DNA of 59,512 nt, taken from contig NZ_MDJZ01000002.1 of assembly GCF_002151125.1 (NCBI RefSeq), forward strand, positions 1 through 59,512, given 5' to 3'. Shown one piece after another: positions 18,149-27,235 of the stretch (positions are counted from its first letter, which is position 1; each line of letters starts with the position of its first letter). The notes beneath the pieces are model-generated. The model was not told where the DNA came from, did no database searches, and was given only the letters and a program-made list of their open reading frames with translations. A program made the translations under genes and the position numbers. This DNA is from Clavibacter michiganensis (GTDB lineage Bacteria; Actinomycetota; Actinomycetes; Actinomycetales; Microbacteriaceae).

Positions 18149-18778
18149 TCAGAGGGTGCGGCCCGCGTCCTCGACCATGTCGAGGAAGAGGCGGTGGAAC
18201 CGGAGGTCGCCCGTGACCTCCGGGTGGAACGAGGTGCCGAGCAGCGCGCCCTGCCGGACGGCGACGACGCGGCCGTCGTCGAGCGAGGCGAGCGCCGACG
18301 CGGCCGGGCCGAGCGAGGCGACCACGGGCGCGCGGATGAAGACGGCGTGAACGGGCGCGTCGCCCAGCGCGGGCACGTCGAGGTCCACCTCGAACGAGGC
18401 CGACTGCGATCCGAACGCGTTGCGGCGCACGGACACGTCGAGCCCGCCGATGCTCCTCTGGTCGTGGATCGCGTCGACGATCTCGTCCGCCAGCATGATC
18501 AGCCCGGCGCACGTCCCGTAGACCGGCAGCCCGTCGTCGATGGCGGCACGCAGGGGCGCGGCCACGCCGAACTGGCGCGAGAGCTTGTCCATCACGGTGG
18601 ACTCGCCGCCCGGGATCACGAGGCCGTTGAGCCCCGGCAGGTCCTTCGGCTGCCGGACGAGCCGGGTGCGCGCACCGAAGCCCTCGAGGACGCTGACGTG
18701 CTCGCGGACGTCCCCCTGCAGGGCGAGGACGCCGACGAGGGGACCGTCGCCGCGCGGAGCCGAGCTGCTACCAGCCAC
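18149..18778 (-). CDS. pdxT: Pyridoxal 5'-phosphate synthase glutaminase subunit PdxT
   Basis: 209 aa. A class I glutamine amidotransferase that supplies ammonia to PdxS. The triad is intact: C90 in YGTCAGL, H185 and E187 in FHPE. The oxyanion motif PGGEST is at 56-61. The GTG at 18778 was chosen because it overlaps the pdxS 3' end by 11 bases and leaves a normal N-terminus ([12 protein letters not shown] at 16-27). Confidence 0.97.
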   Translation of the reverse strand: MAGSSSAPRGDGPLVGVLALQGDVREHVSVLEGFGARTRLVRQPKDLPGLNGLVIPGGESTVMDKLSRQFGVAAPLRAAIDDGLPVYGTCAGLIMLADEIVDAIHDQRSIGGLDVSVRRNAFGSQSASFEVDLDVPALGDAPVHAVFIRAPVVASLGPAASALASLDDGRVVAVRQGALLGTSFHPEVTGDLRFHRLFLDMVEDAGRTL

Positions 18779-19670
18779 GCTCGGCGAGGCGGTGCGGGGC
18801 GGGGACGTCGGCGACGTTGATGCCGACCATGGCCTCGCCCAGTCCACGCGACGCCTCGGCGATGGCATCCGGGTCGTTGAACAGCGCGGTCGCCGTGACG
18901 ACGGCCTTGGCGCGCGCCACCGGGTTGCCCGACTTGAAGATGCCGGATCCGACGAACACGCCGTCGGCGCCGAGCTGCATCATCATCGCGGCGTCCGCCG
19001 GGGTGGCGACGCCCCCGGCGGTGAAGAGGACGACGGGCAGCTGGCCCGTGGTCGCGACCTCGAGCACGAGGTCGTACGGCGCCTGCAGCTCCTTCGCGGC
19101 GACGTAGATCTCGTCGTGCGTGAGTGCGCTGAGCGCGCGGATCTCGGACTTGATGGTGCGGATGTGCTTGGTGGCCTCGGAGACGTCGCCCGTGCCGGCC
19201 TCGCCCTTGGAACGGATCATCGCCGCGCCCTCGGTGATGCGGCGGAGCGCCTCGCCGAGCGTGGTGGCCCCGCAGACGAAGGGGACGGTGAAGCCCCACT
19301 TGTCGATGTGGTTCACGTAGTCGGCGGGGCTCAGCACCTCGGACTCGTCGATGTAGTCGACCTCGAGGGACTGCAGGACCTGCGCCTCGACGAAGTGGCC
19401 GATGCGGGCCTTCGCCATGACGGGGATGGAGACCTCGGCCTTGATCTGGTCGATGAGGTCGGGGTCGCTCATGCGCGCGACGCCGCCCTGCGAGCGGATG
19501 TCGGCGGGGACGCGCTCGAGCGCCATGACGGCGACCGCTCCCGCGTCCTCCGCGATGCGCGCCTGCTCGGCGTTGACGACGTCCATGATGACGCCGCCCT
19601 TGAGCATCTCCGCGAGTCCGCGCTTGACGCGGCTCGAGCCGACCTGTCCGGGGGTGTTGGTGTCAGTCAT
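18768..19670 (-). CDS. pdxS: Pyridoxal 5'-phosphate synthase lyase subunit PdxS
   Basis: 300 aa. A TIM-barrel enzyme that makes PLP from ribose 5-phosphate, glyceraldehyde 3-phosphate and ammonia. The Schiff-base lysine is K87 in [27 protein letters not shown] (15-32) and the phosphate loop GIFKSGNP are typical. The ATG lies 13 bases after the HIT gene stop. pdxS-pdxT form a dodecameric complex and are co-transcribed here. Confidence 0.98.
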   Translation of the reverse strand: MTDTNTPGQVGSSRVKRGLAEMLKGGVIMDVVNAEQARIAEDAGAVAVMALERVPADIRSQGGVARMSDPDLIDQIKAEVSIPVMAKARIGHFVEAQVLQSLEVDYIDESEVLSPADYVNHIDKWGFTVPFVCGATTLGEALRRITEGAAMIRSKGEAGTGDVSEATKHIRTIKSEIRALSALTHDEIYVAAKELQAPYDLVLEVATTGQLPVVLFTAGGVATPADAAMMMQLGADGVFVGSGIFKSGNPVARAKAVVTATALFNDPDAIAEASRGLGEAMVGINVADVPAPHRLAERGW

Positions 19671-19683
19671 TGTGGTCCCTATC

Positions 19684-20268
19684 CTATTCGCCCGCGGGGG
19701 CGGGCCAGGCTGCGGCGATGGATGCGCGCACGTCGCCCAGCAGCTGCGGCAGCGCCTTGGTCTTCGCGATGATCGGCAGGAAGTTCGCGTCCTGCCCCCA
19801 CCTCGGCACGATGTGCTGGTGCAGGTGCTCGGCGATGCCGGCACCGGCCACCTGGCCCTGGTTCATGCCGATGTTGTAGCCGTCGTTCCGCGACACCTCG
19901 CGCACGACCCGCATGGCGGTCTGCGTGAGGGATCCGATCTCGGCGACCTCCTCGGGGGTCGCCAGGTCGTACGTCGCGATGTGACGGTACGGGCAGACGA
20001 GCAGATGGCCGCTGTTGTAGGGGAAGAGATTGAGCAGGACGTAAGCCCGCTCGCCGCGCGCCACGATGAGCGCGTCCTCGTCCGACATGGACGGCGCGAT
20101 GCAGAACGGGCACTCGTCGCGGTCGGGCTGCTGGCCCTTCTCGATGTAGACCATGCGGTGCGGGGTCCACAGCCGCTGGAACTCGTCGGGCACGCCCGCG
20201 AGGTGGCCCGCGTGGTCGACGCGCACCTCGGCCCGCTCGTCCTCTCCCCCGGGCTCGTGGTCCGACAT
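19684..20268 (-). CDS. HIT family hydrolase, probable Ap4A phosphorylase type
   Basis: 194 aa. It has the histidine triad HLHQHIV and a CPFC pair near 52-55. The gene starts 2 bases after the thrS stop. In Mycobacterium the HIT protein next to thrS is a diadenosine tetraphosphate phosphorylase; the same job is inferred here from length and position. Threonyl-tRNA synthetases can make Ap4A, so the pairing is sensible. A plain nucleotide hydrolase is the alternative. Confidence 0.88.
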   Translation of the reverse strand: MSDHEPGGEDERAEVRVDHAGHLAGVPDEFQRLWTPHRMVYIEKGQQPDRDECPFCIAPSMSDEDALIVARGERAYVLLNLFPYNSGHLLVCPYRHIATYDLATPEEVAEIGSLTQTAMRVVREVSRNDGYNIGMNQGQVAGAGIAEHLHQHIVPRWGQDANFLPIIAKTKALPQLLGDVRASIAAAWPAPAGE

Positions 20269-20270
20269 CG

Positions 20271-22325
20271 TCAGACGGGCCACGCGGTCACCACCTGCTC
20301 GCGGCGCGCGATGGCGCCCGTGATCCGCTCGACGGCCTCGGCGACGGGCACGCCGTTGACCTGGGTGCCGTCGCGGAAGCGGAAGCTCACGGATCCCGCG
20401 GCCCGGTCGTCCTCGCCCGCGATGAGCTGGTACGGGACGCGCGCCTTCGTGTGCGTGCGGATCTTCTTGGGCATGCGGTCGTCCGAGGTGTCGAGCTGGA
20501 CGCGGACGCCCTCGGCGCGGAGCGCGTCGAGCACGCCGCCGAGGTACTCCTCGTAGTCCTCGGCGACGGGGATCCCGACGACCTGCACGGGCGACAGCCA
20601 CACCGGGAACGCGCCCGCGTAGTGCTCCGTCAGCACGCCGAAGAAGCGCTCGATGGACCCGAACAGCGCGCGGTGGATCATGACCGGCTGCTTGCGCGTG
20701 CCGTCGTTGGCCGTGTACTCGAGGCCGAAGCGATCGGGCAGGTTGAAGTCGAGCTGGATGGTGGACATCTGCCACGTGCGCCCGATGGCGTCGCGCGCCT
20801 GCACCGAGATCTTGGGGCCGTAGAACGCGGCGCCCGCGGGATCCGGCACGAGCTCCAGGCCCGTGTCGACAGCGACCTGGCGGAGCGTCTCCGTGGCCTC
20901 CTCCCAGACCTCGTCGGACCCGACGAACTTCTCCGGGTCCTTCGTGGAGAGCTCGAGGTAGAAGTCGTCGAGGCCGTAGTCGCGCAGCAGCGAGAGCACG
21001 AACTCGAGCGTGCCCTTGAGCTCGTCGGCCATGCGCTCGCGGGTCGTGAAGATGTGTGCGTCGTCCTGCGTCATGCCGCGGACGCGGGTGAGGCCGTGGA
21101 TCACGCCCGACTTCTCGTTGCGGTAGACGGTGCCGAACTCGAACAGGCGCAGCGGCAGCTCGCGGTACGAGCGCTGGCGCGAGCGGTAGATGAGCACGTG
21201 CATGGGGCAGTTCATGGGCTTCAGGTAGTAGTCCGCGCCCTGGCGCGTGATCTCGCCCTCGTCGTTCCGCGCCTCGTCGAGGTGCATGGCGGGGAACATG
21301 CCGTCCTTGTAGAAGTCGAGGTGGCCGCTCGTCTCGAACAGGTTCGACTTCGTGATGTGCGGCGAGTAGACGAACTCGTAGCCGGCCGTCTCGTGCCGGC
21401 GGCGCGAGTAGTCCTCCATCTCGCGGCGGATGATGCCGCCCTTGGGGTGGAAGACCGCGAGGCCGGATCCGATCTCGTCCGGGAAGGAGAAGAGGTCGAG
21501 CTCGGCACCGAGGCGACGGTGGTCGCGCTTGAGCGCCTCCTCGATGCGACCCTGGTACGCGCGCAGCTCGTCCTTCGTGGGCCACGCCGTGCCGTAGATG
21601 CGCTGCAGCTGCGGGTTCTTCTCGGATCCGCGCCAGTAGGCGGCCGCGACGCGCGACAGCGCCCAGCCGTTGCCGACCATGCGCGTGCTCGGGAGGTGCG
21701 GCCCGCGGCAGAGGTCGCGCCAGAAGACCTCGCCGGTCTTGCCGTCGACGTTCTCGTAGACCGTCAGCTCCGCGCCACCGACCTCGACGGACTCGCCGTC
21801 CTCGCCGAGCTCCTCGCTGGATCCGCCCTTGAGGCCGATGAGCTCGAGCTTGTAGGGCTCGGCGGCCATCAGCTCGCGGGCCTCCTCCTCGGAGACGACG
21901 CGTCGTGTGAAGCGCTGACCCTGGCGGATGATGCGCTCCATGTTCTTGGAGATCGCCTTCAGGTCCTCGGGCGTGAAGGGCTCCGCCACGTCGAAGTCGA
22001 AGTAGAAGCCGTCCGTGACGGGCGGCCCGATGCCGAGCTTCGCCTCCGGGTTGATCTGCTGCACGGCCTGGGCCATGACGTGGGCAGCGGAGTGACGCAG
22101 GATCGCGAGGCCGTCGGGCGAGTCGATGCGGACGGGCTCGACGACGTCGCCGGGGGCGACCTCGGCCGCGAGGTCCTTCAGCTCGCCGTCGATGCGCATG
22201 GCGACGACGGCGCGGTCGGAGAAGAGCGTGAACCCGGTGCCCGCCTCCGTCGCCTCGACCGCCTGCGCGGTCGGCTCCGCGGGCGCGGCCTCGTCGTGGA
22301 TCTCGGGCTGGGCGGCGTCTACCAC
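20271..22325 (-). CDS. thrS: Threonyl-tRNA synthetase
   Basis: 684 aa from GTG 22325, which has AAGGAG 9 bases upstream. A TGS-like start (about 25-85) leads into the editing domain with [13 protein letters not shown]. The class II core follows with PMNCPMH (zinc-site cysteine) and motif 2 [16 protein letters not shown]. The anticodon domain is at the C-terminus. The leader is only about 30 bases, too short for a T-box. It is followed directly by the HIT gene. Confidence 0.98.
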   Translation of the reverse strand: MVDAAQPEIHDEAAPAEPTAQAVEATEAGTGFTLFSDRAVVAMRIDGELKDLAAEVAPGDVVEPVRIDSPDGLAILRHSAAHVMAQAVQQINPEAKLGIGPPVTDGFYFDFDVAEPFTPEDLKAISKNMERIIRQGQRFTRRVVSEEEARELMAAEPYKLELIGLKGGSSEELGEDGESVEVGGAELTVYENVDGKTGEVFWRDLCRGPHLPSTRMVGNGWALSRVAAAYWRGSEKNPQLQRIYGTAWPTKDELRAYQGRIEEALKRDHRRLGAELDLFSFPDEIGSGLAVFHPKGGIIRREMEDYSRRRHETAGYEFVYSPHITKSNLFETSGHLDFYKDGMFPAMHLDEARNDEGEITRQGADYYLKPMNCPMHVLIYRSRQRSYRELPLRLFEFGTVYRNEKSGVIHGLTRVRGMTQDDAHIFTTRERMADELKGTLEFVLSLLRDYGLDDFYLELSTKDPEKFVGSDEVWEEATETLRQVAVDTGLELVPDPAGAAFYGPKISVQARDAIGRTWQMSTIQLDFNLPDRFGLEYTANDGTRKQPVMIHRALFGSIERFFGVLTEHYAGAFPVWLSPVQVVGIPVAEDYEEYLGGVLDALRAEGVRVQLDTSDDRMPKKIRTHTKARVPYQLIAGEDDRAAGSVSFRFRDGTQVNGVPVAEAVERITGAIARREQVVTAWPV

Positions 22326-22361
22326 TGCGGGCTCCTTGCGGGACGGGGAGGGAACCGATCC

Positions 22362-22367
22362 AGACTA
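22362..22367 (-). promoter_or_regulatory. Candidate -10 box of thrS
   Basis: TAGTCT on the minus strand, 36 bases upstream of GTG 22325. Confidence 0.35.
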
Positions 22368-22479
22368 CCGGCGCCCGGGAGCCGCTCCTCGCGGGGAGGC
22401 GGCGGGGAGGCGACCGGCCGACGCGAGGGACCGCATCGCGTGACGGAGGCGGCCTCGGGGAAGGTCACCCGGGAAAAGG

Positions 22480-22507
22480 AGAAGGCCCCGGTCTCCCGGG
22501 GCCTTCT
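22480..22507 (-). terminator. Terminator of the tRNA-Gly-Cys-Val unit
   Basis: A perfect 12-bp stem, AGAAGGCCCCGG with its complement, and a 4-base loop. Read on the minus strand it is followed by CC then TTTT, making it the most classical Rho-independent terminator in the window. Confidence 0.85.
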
Positions 22508-22509
22508 GG

Positions 22510-22584
22510 TGGTGAGCGATACTGGGATCGAACCAGCGACCTCTTCCGTGTCAGGGAAGCGCGCTACCGCTGCGCCAATCGCTC
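22510..22584 (-). tRNA. tRNA-Val (anticodon GAC)
   Basis: A cloverleaf with acceptor stem GAGCGAT/ATCGCTC. The anticodon stem CTTCC/GGAAG encloses loop CTGACAC, anticodon GAC. The T-arm GGTTCGATCC is normal. The mature body is 22513-22584 (72 nt), and CCA is encoded at 22510-22512. It is the last gene of a three-tRNA unit. Confidence 0.96.
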
Positions 22585-22597
22585 ATGCACTTGCTCG

Positions 22598-22668
22598 AGG
22601 TGGGGACGGGATTTGAACCCGCGTGGACGGCTTTGCAGGCCGCTGCCTCGCCTCTCGGCCACCCCACC
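22598..22668 (-). tRNA. tRNA-Cys (anticodon GCA)
   Basis: 71 nt with acceptor stem GGTGGGG/CCCCACC. The anticodon loop contains GCA between GGC and GCC stem halves. The T-arm is GGGTTCAAATCCC. CCA is not encoded. It lies 13 bases upstream of tRNA-Val. Confidence 0.96.
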
Positions 22669-22691
22669 ACCGGTGGTTCCCACCTTGTGAA

Positions 22692-22714
22692 AGGGGACCC
22701 CTCTCGGGGCCCCT
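22692..22714 (-). terminator. Hairpin between tRNA-Gly and tRNA-Cys
   Basis: An AGGGGCCCC stem with one mismatch and a GAGA loop on the minus strand, followed by CTTTC. It may be a weak internal terminator or a processing signal for the tRNA precursor. Confidence 0.4.
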
Positions 22715-22718
22715 GTCG

Positions 22719-22790
22719 AGCGGATGACGAGATTCGAACTCGCGACCCTCACCTTGGCAAGGTGATGCGCTACCACTGCGCCACATCCGC
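22719..22790 (-). tRNA. tRNA-Gly (anticodon GCC)
   Basis: 72 nt with acceptor stem GCGGATG/CATCCGC. The anticodon stem CACCT-TGCCAAG contains GCC, and the T-arm is GAGTTCGAATCTC. CCA is not encoded. It is first of the unit, downstream of a clear -35/-10 pair. Confidence 0.96.
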
Positions 22791-22838
22791 ATTTCACTCG
22801 CTCGTCCCCGGCTTCCCGGCGACCCTGCGTGCTCGATG

Positions 22839-22868
22839 ACTCTAGCCGATCTCCCGGCGCCGGTGCAA
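22839..22868 (-). promoter_or_regulatory. Promoter of the tRNA-Gly-Cys-Val unit
   Basis: On the minus strand TTGCAC (22863-22868) and TAGAGT (22839-22844) are separated by 18 bases, a sigma-70-type promoter. It is the only one in the window with good matches to both boxes. Confidence 0.65.
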
Positions 22869-23070
22869 AACGACGCCCGCCGGACGGGCCTCTGCGCCTG
22901 GTCCACGCGCCGTTCGCCCCGTATTCACGCGGATCCGCCCGACGCGGGCATCGCGGCGACCCGGGCGTGTCGCGCCGGAGCCCGCCCCGGAGCGCCCGCC
23001 CGGCCCCCGGTGACCGCGACCGGCTCCGCGGTATGGCATCATGGACCCGCACCGTCCGCGGTGCGAGCAC

Positions 23071-23143
23071 GGGCGATTGGCGCAGTTGGTAGCGCGCTTC
23101 CTTCACACGGAAGAGGTCATCGGTTCGAGTCCGGTATCGCCCA
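23071..23143 (+). tRNA. tRNA-Val (anticodon CAC)
   Basis: 73 nt with acceptor stem GGGCGAT/ATCGCCC. The anticodon stem CTTCC/GGAAG encloses loop TTCACAC, anticodon CAC. The T-arm is CGGTTCGAGTCCG. CCA is not encoded. The D-arm and anticodon arm are nearly identical to those of tRNA-Val(GAC) about 500 bases away on the other strand. Confidence 0.96.
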
Positions 23144-23174
23144 CCGTCATCTCCCTCACCCGCTCCTGCGACCG

Positions 23175-24134
23175 TCACTGCAGAAGCGCGCGGGCCGTCC
23201 CCTCGTCGAGGACGATGTCCGTCACGAGCCCCGCGGCCAGCGCGCCGCGCACGCTCCGCACCTTGGACGCGCCGGCGACCACGCAGACGCGTCGCGGCGC
23301 CCTCCGGATCGTCGCCAGGTCCGGTCCGCTCGCTCGCGCGTTGATGGCGATGTCCGCCGAGGAGCCGTCCTCCCGGAAGAAGACGGTCGAGACGTCGCCC
23401 ACGACGCCGTCCGCGTCGAGCGCCCGCTGGTCGGACCGCTCGAGGTACCCGCCCGAGTAGACGTGGCTCGGGACAAGCGCCACGGGGGATCCGACGCCGA
23501 ACAGCACCATGTCCATCCGCTCCTGGAGCTCGAGCACGCGCTTCGTGCTCCGCTCCCGCCACAGCGCGAGCTTCGTGGCCGGGTCGTCGAAGAAGGCCGG
23601 CACGGGGAACTGCTGCACGGTCGCGCCGTAGGCCTGGCCGAAGCGGCGGAGGATCTCGCTCGCGTACATGATCCCCGTGGTGCGCACGTTGCCCGCTCCG
23701 TTGAGCTGGACCACGAGGGTGTTGTGCGTCGGCTTCGGCACGAGGTACCGGCTGACGGCGCTCACGGTCGAGCCCCACGCGACGCCGACGACCATGTTCG
23801 AGTCGACGTACTGGGTGAGCATCCGTGCAGCCGAGAGCGCGACGCGGTCCACCCGGTCGACGTCGCTCGTCTGGTCGGGCACGGGCACCACGTGCGCCAC
23901 CACGCCGTAGCGCTCGTGCAGCTGCTCCCCCAGCACCGTGGCGAGGTCGAGCGGCGAGCGGATCTGGATGTCCACCAGCCCCGTCTCCCGGGCGAACGAG
24001 AGGAGCCGGGACACCGACGAGCGGCTCGTGCCGAGCTCCCGCGCGATGGCCTCCATCGTCAGGTCCTGCATGTAGTAGAGGTGCGCCGCGCGCAGCGCGT
24101 CCTGGGTGCGCTCGTGCGCGATGCCGTCGACCAT
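23175..24134 (-). CDS. SorC/sugar-binding family transcriptional regulator
   Basis: 319 aa. The N-terminal helix-turn-helix at about 14-50 has the SorC pattern AAHLYYMQDLTMEAIARELGTSR. A sugar-phosphate-binding domain of the NagB/RpiA-like fold fills the rest (VVGVAWGSTVSAV near 115-127; LFGVGSP near 211-217). It is divergent from glpD by about 110 bases and heads the glycerol region, so the effector may be glycerol 3-phosphate or a related triose phosphate (inference). ATG 24134 is used; ATG 24152 would add six residues. A perfect TGCAC-N4-GTGCA repeat lies at the start region. Confidence 0.88.
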   Translation of the reverse strand: MVDGIAHERTQDALRAAHLYYMQDLTMEAIARELGTSRSSVSRLLSFARETGLVDIQIRSPLDLATVLGEQLHERYGVVAHVVPVPDQTSDVDRVDRVALSAARMLTQYVDSNMVVGVAWGSTVSAVSRYLVPKPTHNTLVVQLNGAGNVRTTGIMYASEILRRFGQAYGATVQQFPVPAFFDDPATKLALWRERSTKRVLELQERMDMVLFGVGSPVALVPSHVYSGGYLERSDQRALDADGVVGDVSTVFFREDGSSADIAINARASGPDLATIRRAPRRVCVVAGASKVRSVRGALAAGLVTDIVLDEGTARALLQ

Positions 24135-24145
24135 CCGGTCATGCT

Positions 24146-24159
24146 TGCACATCCGTGCA
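24146..24159. promoter_or_regulatory. Candidate operator (TGCAC-N4-GTGCA)
   Basis: A perfect inverted repeat with 5-base arms, 12 bases upstream of the regulator start at 24134 and inside the divergent regulator/glpD region. This is a plausible autoregulatory site; no second copy was found near dhaK or glpF. Confidence 0.35.
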
Positions 24160-24242
24160 CGGGCTTCGCATGATCCGTTCGCGGGCGGATGATTGGCGCA
24201 GAGCACGCGCACCACGCACGCATCAACAGAGAGAAGCTCCTC

Positions 24243-26003
24243 GTGACCCAGTCGAAGAAGACCGACCTGCGGGACAACGTCGCCCGCATCCACGACCGCC
24301 CGAGCGCCCAGGTGCTCGTCATCGGCGGCGGCATCAACGGCATCGCGACGTTCCGCGACCTCGCGCTCCAGGGCGTCGACGTCGTGCTCGTCGAGCGCGC
24401 CGACTACGGCTCGGGCGCCTCGGCGGCGAGCTCCCACATGATCCACGGCGGCATCCGCTACCTCGAGAACGGCGAGTTCCGCCTCGTCCGCGAGTCCGTC
24501 GAGGAGCGCAACGGCCTGATCCGCATCGCGCCGCACTACGTCAAGCCGCTGCAGACGACGATGCCGATCTTCTCCACCTTCTCCGGCATCCTCAACGCGC
24601 CCCTGCGCATGATCACCCACAAGCAGCGCTCCACGAAGGAGCGCGGCGCCCTCCTCATCAGCGTCGGCATGACGCTCTACGACTCCTTCTCGCGCGACGG
24701 CGGATCCGTGCCGCGGCACCGCTTCCGCATCGGCAAGGCGGCCCGCGAGGACATGCCCGCGCTGAACAAGGACGTGAAGTTCACCGGCACCTACTACGAC
24801 GCCTCCGTGCACGAGCCGGAGCGCCTCGCGCTCGACGTGCTGAAGGACGGCCTGGCCGCGGGTGACCACGCCCGCAGCGCCAACTACCTGGAGGCCGTGG
24901 GCGTCGCCGACGGCGGCGTGAAGCTGCGCGACGTCGTCTCGGGCACCGAGTTCGTCGTGACGGCCGACGTCGTGGTCAACGCGTCCGGCCCCTGGACCGA
25001 CCTCACCAACGAGGCCATGGGCGGCGACACGAGGTTCATGGGCGGCACCAAGGGCTCGCACATCGTCGTCGACAACAAGGAGCTGCTCGAGGCCACCAAG
25101 GGCCGCGAGATCTTCTTCGAGAACAACGACGGCCGCATCGTCCTCATCTACCCGCTCAAGGGCCGCGTCCTCATCGGCACCACGGACATCGACGCCGACC
25201 CGAGCGAGCCGGCCGTCTGCACCGAGGAGGAGGTCGACTACTTCTTCGACCTCGTCAAGCACGTGTTCCCGCAGATCGAGCTGAACCGCGACCACATCGT
25301 GTACCGCTACTCGGGGATCCGCCCCCTGCCGCGGCACGAGGACACCGCACCCGGCTTCGTCTCCCGCGACTACCGCATCGTGGAGACCGAGATCGACGGC
25401 CTGCCGGACGCCAAGGTGCTGAGCCTCGTCGGCGGCAAGTGGACGACGTTCCGCGCCCTGTCCGCGCACCTCTCGACCGAGGCCACCACGCGCCTCGGCG
25501 TCGAGCGCTCGGTCGACACGACCGGCATGCCCATCGGCGGCGGCAAGGACTTCCCGTCCTCCAGCACGGCCCGCGCCCGGTGGATCGCCACGCAGGCCGC
25601 TCGCGCCGAGGGCATCGGCACCGAGCAGGTCGACCGCCTGCTCAACCGCTACGGCACGCGCGCCACGAACGTGATCGACGTCCTCTCCGGACAGCCGTCG
25701 ACGCCGCTCGCGACCGACCCGCAGCTCACGCGGGCCGAGATCGCGTACTTCGCCACGCACGAGGACGCGGTGCACCTCGCCGACGTCGTCCTCCGTCGCA
25801 CGAACCTCGCGTTCGTCGGCGGCGTGACCCACGAGATGCTCGCGGAGATCGCGGACGTGCTGCAGGAGGCGCTCGGCTGGAGCGGCGACGAGCGCGACGC
25901 GGAGATCCAGGACACCGTCGACACGCTGCTCACCTACCACGGCGTCGATGTGGGCACGACGAAGGTGTCCGCGGACGCGACCGTCGCGGAGTTCGCGAAC
26001 TAG
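24243..26003 (+). CDS. glpD: Glycerol-3-phosphate dehydrogenase (FAD, aerobic type)
   Basis: 586 aa from GTG 24243, which has AGAGAGAAG upstream; an in-frame ATG at 24189 lacks such a site. The FAD-binding dinucleotide fold VLVIGGGINGIATFRDL is at 24-40, followed by SSHMIHGGIRYLENGEF. A C-terminal DAO_C domain begins near 430. It oxidises glycerol 3-phosphate to dihydroxyacetone phosphate at the membrane and passes electrons to quinone. With glpF and glpK 5 kb downstream it completes glycerol catabolism. It is followed by a strong terminator. Confidence 0.96.
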   Translation: MTQSKKTDLRDNVARIHDRPSAQVLVIGGGINGIATFRDLALQGVDVVLVERADYGSGASAASSHMIHGGIRYLENGEFRLVRESVEERNGLIRIAPHYVKPLQTTMPIFSTFSGILNAPLRMITHKQRSTKERGALLISVGMTLYDSFSRDGGSVPRHRFRIGKAAREDMPALNKDVKFTGTYYDASVHEPERLALDVLKDGLAAGDHARSANYLEAVGVADGGVKLRDVVSGTEFVVTADVVVNASGPWTDLTNEAMGGDTRFMGGTKGSHIVVDNKELLEATKGREIFFENNDGRIVLIYPLKGRVLIGTTDIDADPSEPAVCTEEEVDYFFDLVKHVFPQIELNRDHIVYRYSGIRPLPRHEDTAPGFVSRDYRIVETEIDGLPDAKVLSLVGGKWTTFRALSAHLSTEATTRLGVERSVDTTGMPIGGGKDFPSSSTARARWIATQAARAEGIGTEQVDRLLNRYGTRATNVIDVLSGQPSTPLATDPQLTRAEIAYFATHEDAVHLADVVLRRTNLAFVGGVTHEMLAEIADVLQEALGWSGDERDAEIQDTVDTLLTYHGVDVGTTKVSADATVAEFAN

Positions 26004-26033
26004 CGCGACGCACCGCGGATCCGATCCGCGCCC

Positions 26034-26067
26034 GGGAGGCCGGTCGCCATGTGGCGGCCGGCCTCCC
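26034..26067 (+). terminator. Terminator of glpD
   Basis: A 15-bp stem (GGGAGGCCGG outer arm, one G-T wobble, then CGCC/GGCG) with loop ATGT, 31 bases after the stop. Confidence 0.8.
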
Positions 26068-26100
26068 GCCGTCCGGGGAGCCGCTGTCAGGGGACGGGGC

Positions 26101-26106
26101 TACGTT
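26101..26106 (+). promoter_or_regulatory. Candidate -10 box for leaderless peroxidase gene
   Basis: TACGTT ends exactly 7 bases before ATG 26114. Confidence 0.5.
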
Positions 26107-26113
26107 CAGGGCC

Positions 26114-26605
26114 ATGACGCATCCCCGGCTCGACGAGATCCCGCTCACCACCCTCCAGGGCGAGGCCACCACGTTCGGCGCGTACGCCGACAAGGTCGTG
26201 CTCGTCGTCAACGTCGCCTCGCGCTGCGGCCTCGCTCCCCAGTACGAGAAGCTCGAGCAGCTGCAGCGCGCCTACGGGGAGCGCGGGTTCACGGTCATCG
26301 GCTTCCCGAGCAACCAGTTCCTGCAGGAGCTCGGTTCCGCCGAGGCCATCGACGAGTACTGCTCCACCACCTGGGGCGTCACCTTCCCGATGATGGAGAA
26401 GGTCAAGGTCAACGGCCGGTCGGCGCATCCGGTCTACGCGGAGCTCACGAAGACGCCCGACGCGGACGGCAGGGCCGGCCGCGTGAAGTGGAACTTCGAG
26501 AAGTTCGTCGTCACGCCGTCCGGCGCCGTGCACCGCTTCCGGCCCACGGTCGAGCCGGATGCGCCCGAGATCGTGTCGCTCATCGAGTCCGAGCTGCCCG
26601 CCTGA
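26114..26605 (+). CDS. Glutathione peroxidase family protein, probably thioredoxin-dependent
   Basis: 163 aa, cytoplasmic. The peroxidatic cysteine is C38 in NVASRCGLAPQY, the Gln/Trp/Asn partners are in FPSNQF (65-70) and WNFEKF (126-131), and a second cysteine, C83 (IDEYCSTTWG), is where thioredoxin-type members keep the resolving Cys. The commonly conserved FPCNQF cysteine is Ser here. Actinobacteria lack glutathione, so reduction by thioredoxin is the likely route. The predicted mRNA is leaderless. Confidence 0.93.
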   Translation: MTHPRLDEIPLTTLQGEATTFGAYADKVVLVVNVASRCGLAPQYEKLEQLQRAYGERGFTVIGFPSNQFLQELGSAEAIDEYCSTTWGVTFPMMEKVKVNGRSAHPVYAELTKTPDADGRAGRVKWNFEKFVVTPSGAVHRFRPTVEPDAPEIVSLIESELPA

Positions 26606-26626
26606 GCGCGACGGCCGGCCCGGGTC

Positions 26627-27142
26627 TCAGCGGCGACGCGCGACGAGGCCCGCGAGGTAGGCCGCCTGGCCGGCGTGCTGCAGGTCGTCGGAGAGGACGC
26701 TGACGAGGCGTGCGCCGAGCGTGACCGGAGGGGTCCAGTCCTCGTCCACGACGCGGTCCAGCTCGGCGTCGTCGAGCCCCGCGAGGTACGCGAGCGTCGC
26801 GGACTGCACGGCGTCGAGGTACCCGAGGAGCAGCTCCGCGGTGACGCCCTCGAGCGCCGCGACGTCCTCGGACGACTGCGAGTAGCCCGTCGCCGACTCG
26901 GCGAACGGGAGGGCGAAGTGGTCGGCCCATCCGCCGCTCCTCCAGGTCTGGTCGCGGCCGGCGACGTCGGCGACCTGCGCGTCCTGGACGCGGGCGAGGT
27001 GCCAGACGAGCCAGCCGATCGAGTTGGCCTCGGGATCCGGGCGGACGGCGAGGTCCTCGGGGTCGAGGCCCTCGACGGCGTCGCGGACGATTTCGGCGAT
27101 GCGCCCGTAGGCGTCCACGAGCAGGTCGGTCGCAGGGGTCAT
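26627..27142 (-). CDS. DinB/DUF664 family putative metalloenzyme
   Basis: 171 aa, a four-helix-bundle DinB-like protein. The probable metal-ligand histidines are H48 (GWLVWHLARVQD) and H156 (SDDLQHAGQAAYL). Related actinobacterial proteins are mycothiol-dependent enzymes such as maleylpyruvate isomerase, or of unknown function. The substrate cannot be told. ATG 27142 follows GAGGAAAG. It is convergent with the peroxidase gene and divergent from the YchJ-type gene. Confidence 0.85.
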   Translation of the reverse strand: MTPATDLLVDAYGRIAEIVRDAVEGLDPEDLAVRPDPEANSIGWLVWHLARVQDAQVADVAGRDQTWRSGGWADHFALPFAESATGYSQSSEDVAALEGVTAELLLGYLDAVQSATLAYLAGLDDAELDRVVDEDWTPPVTLGARLVSVLSDDLQHAGQAAYLAGLVARRR

Positions 27143-27235
27143 GGTGCTTTCCTCGGGTCGTGGTGCGGGCGGTCCGCGTCGGCGGCCGCCCTCCCATCCT
27201 GCTCCCGGCGGGCTCCGGCGTGCGAGGCTCGGAGC

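Noticed and set aside
22326-22361. T-box or other riboswitch in the thrS leader
   Set aside because: The predicted leader is about 30 bases and holds only a ribosome site, too short for a T-box.
23010-23037. GTGACC-N16-TATGGC as promoter of plus-strand tRNA-Val
   Set aside because: Plausible in position, but both boxes are poor and alternatives overlap; not strong enough to list as a feature.
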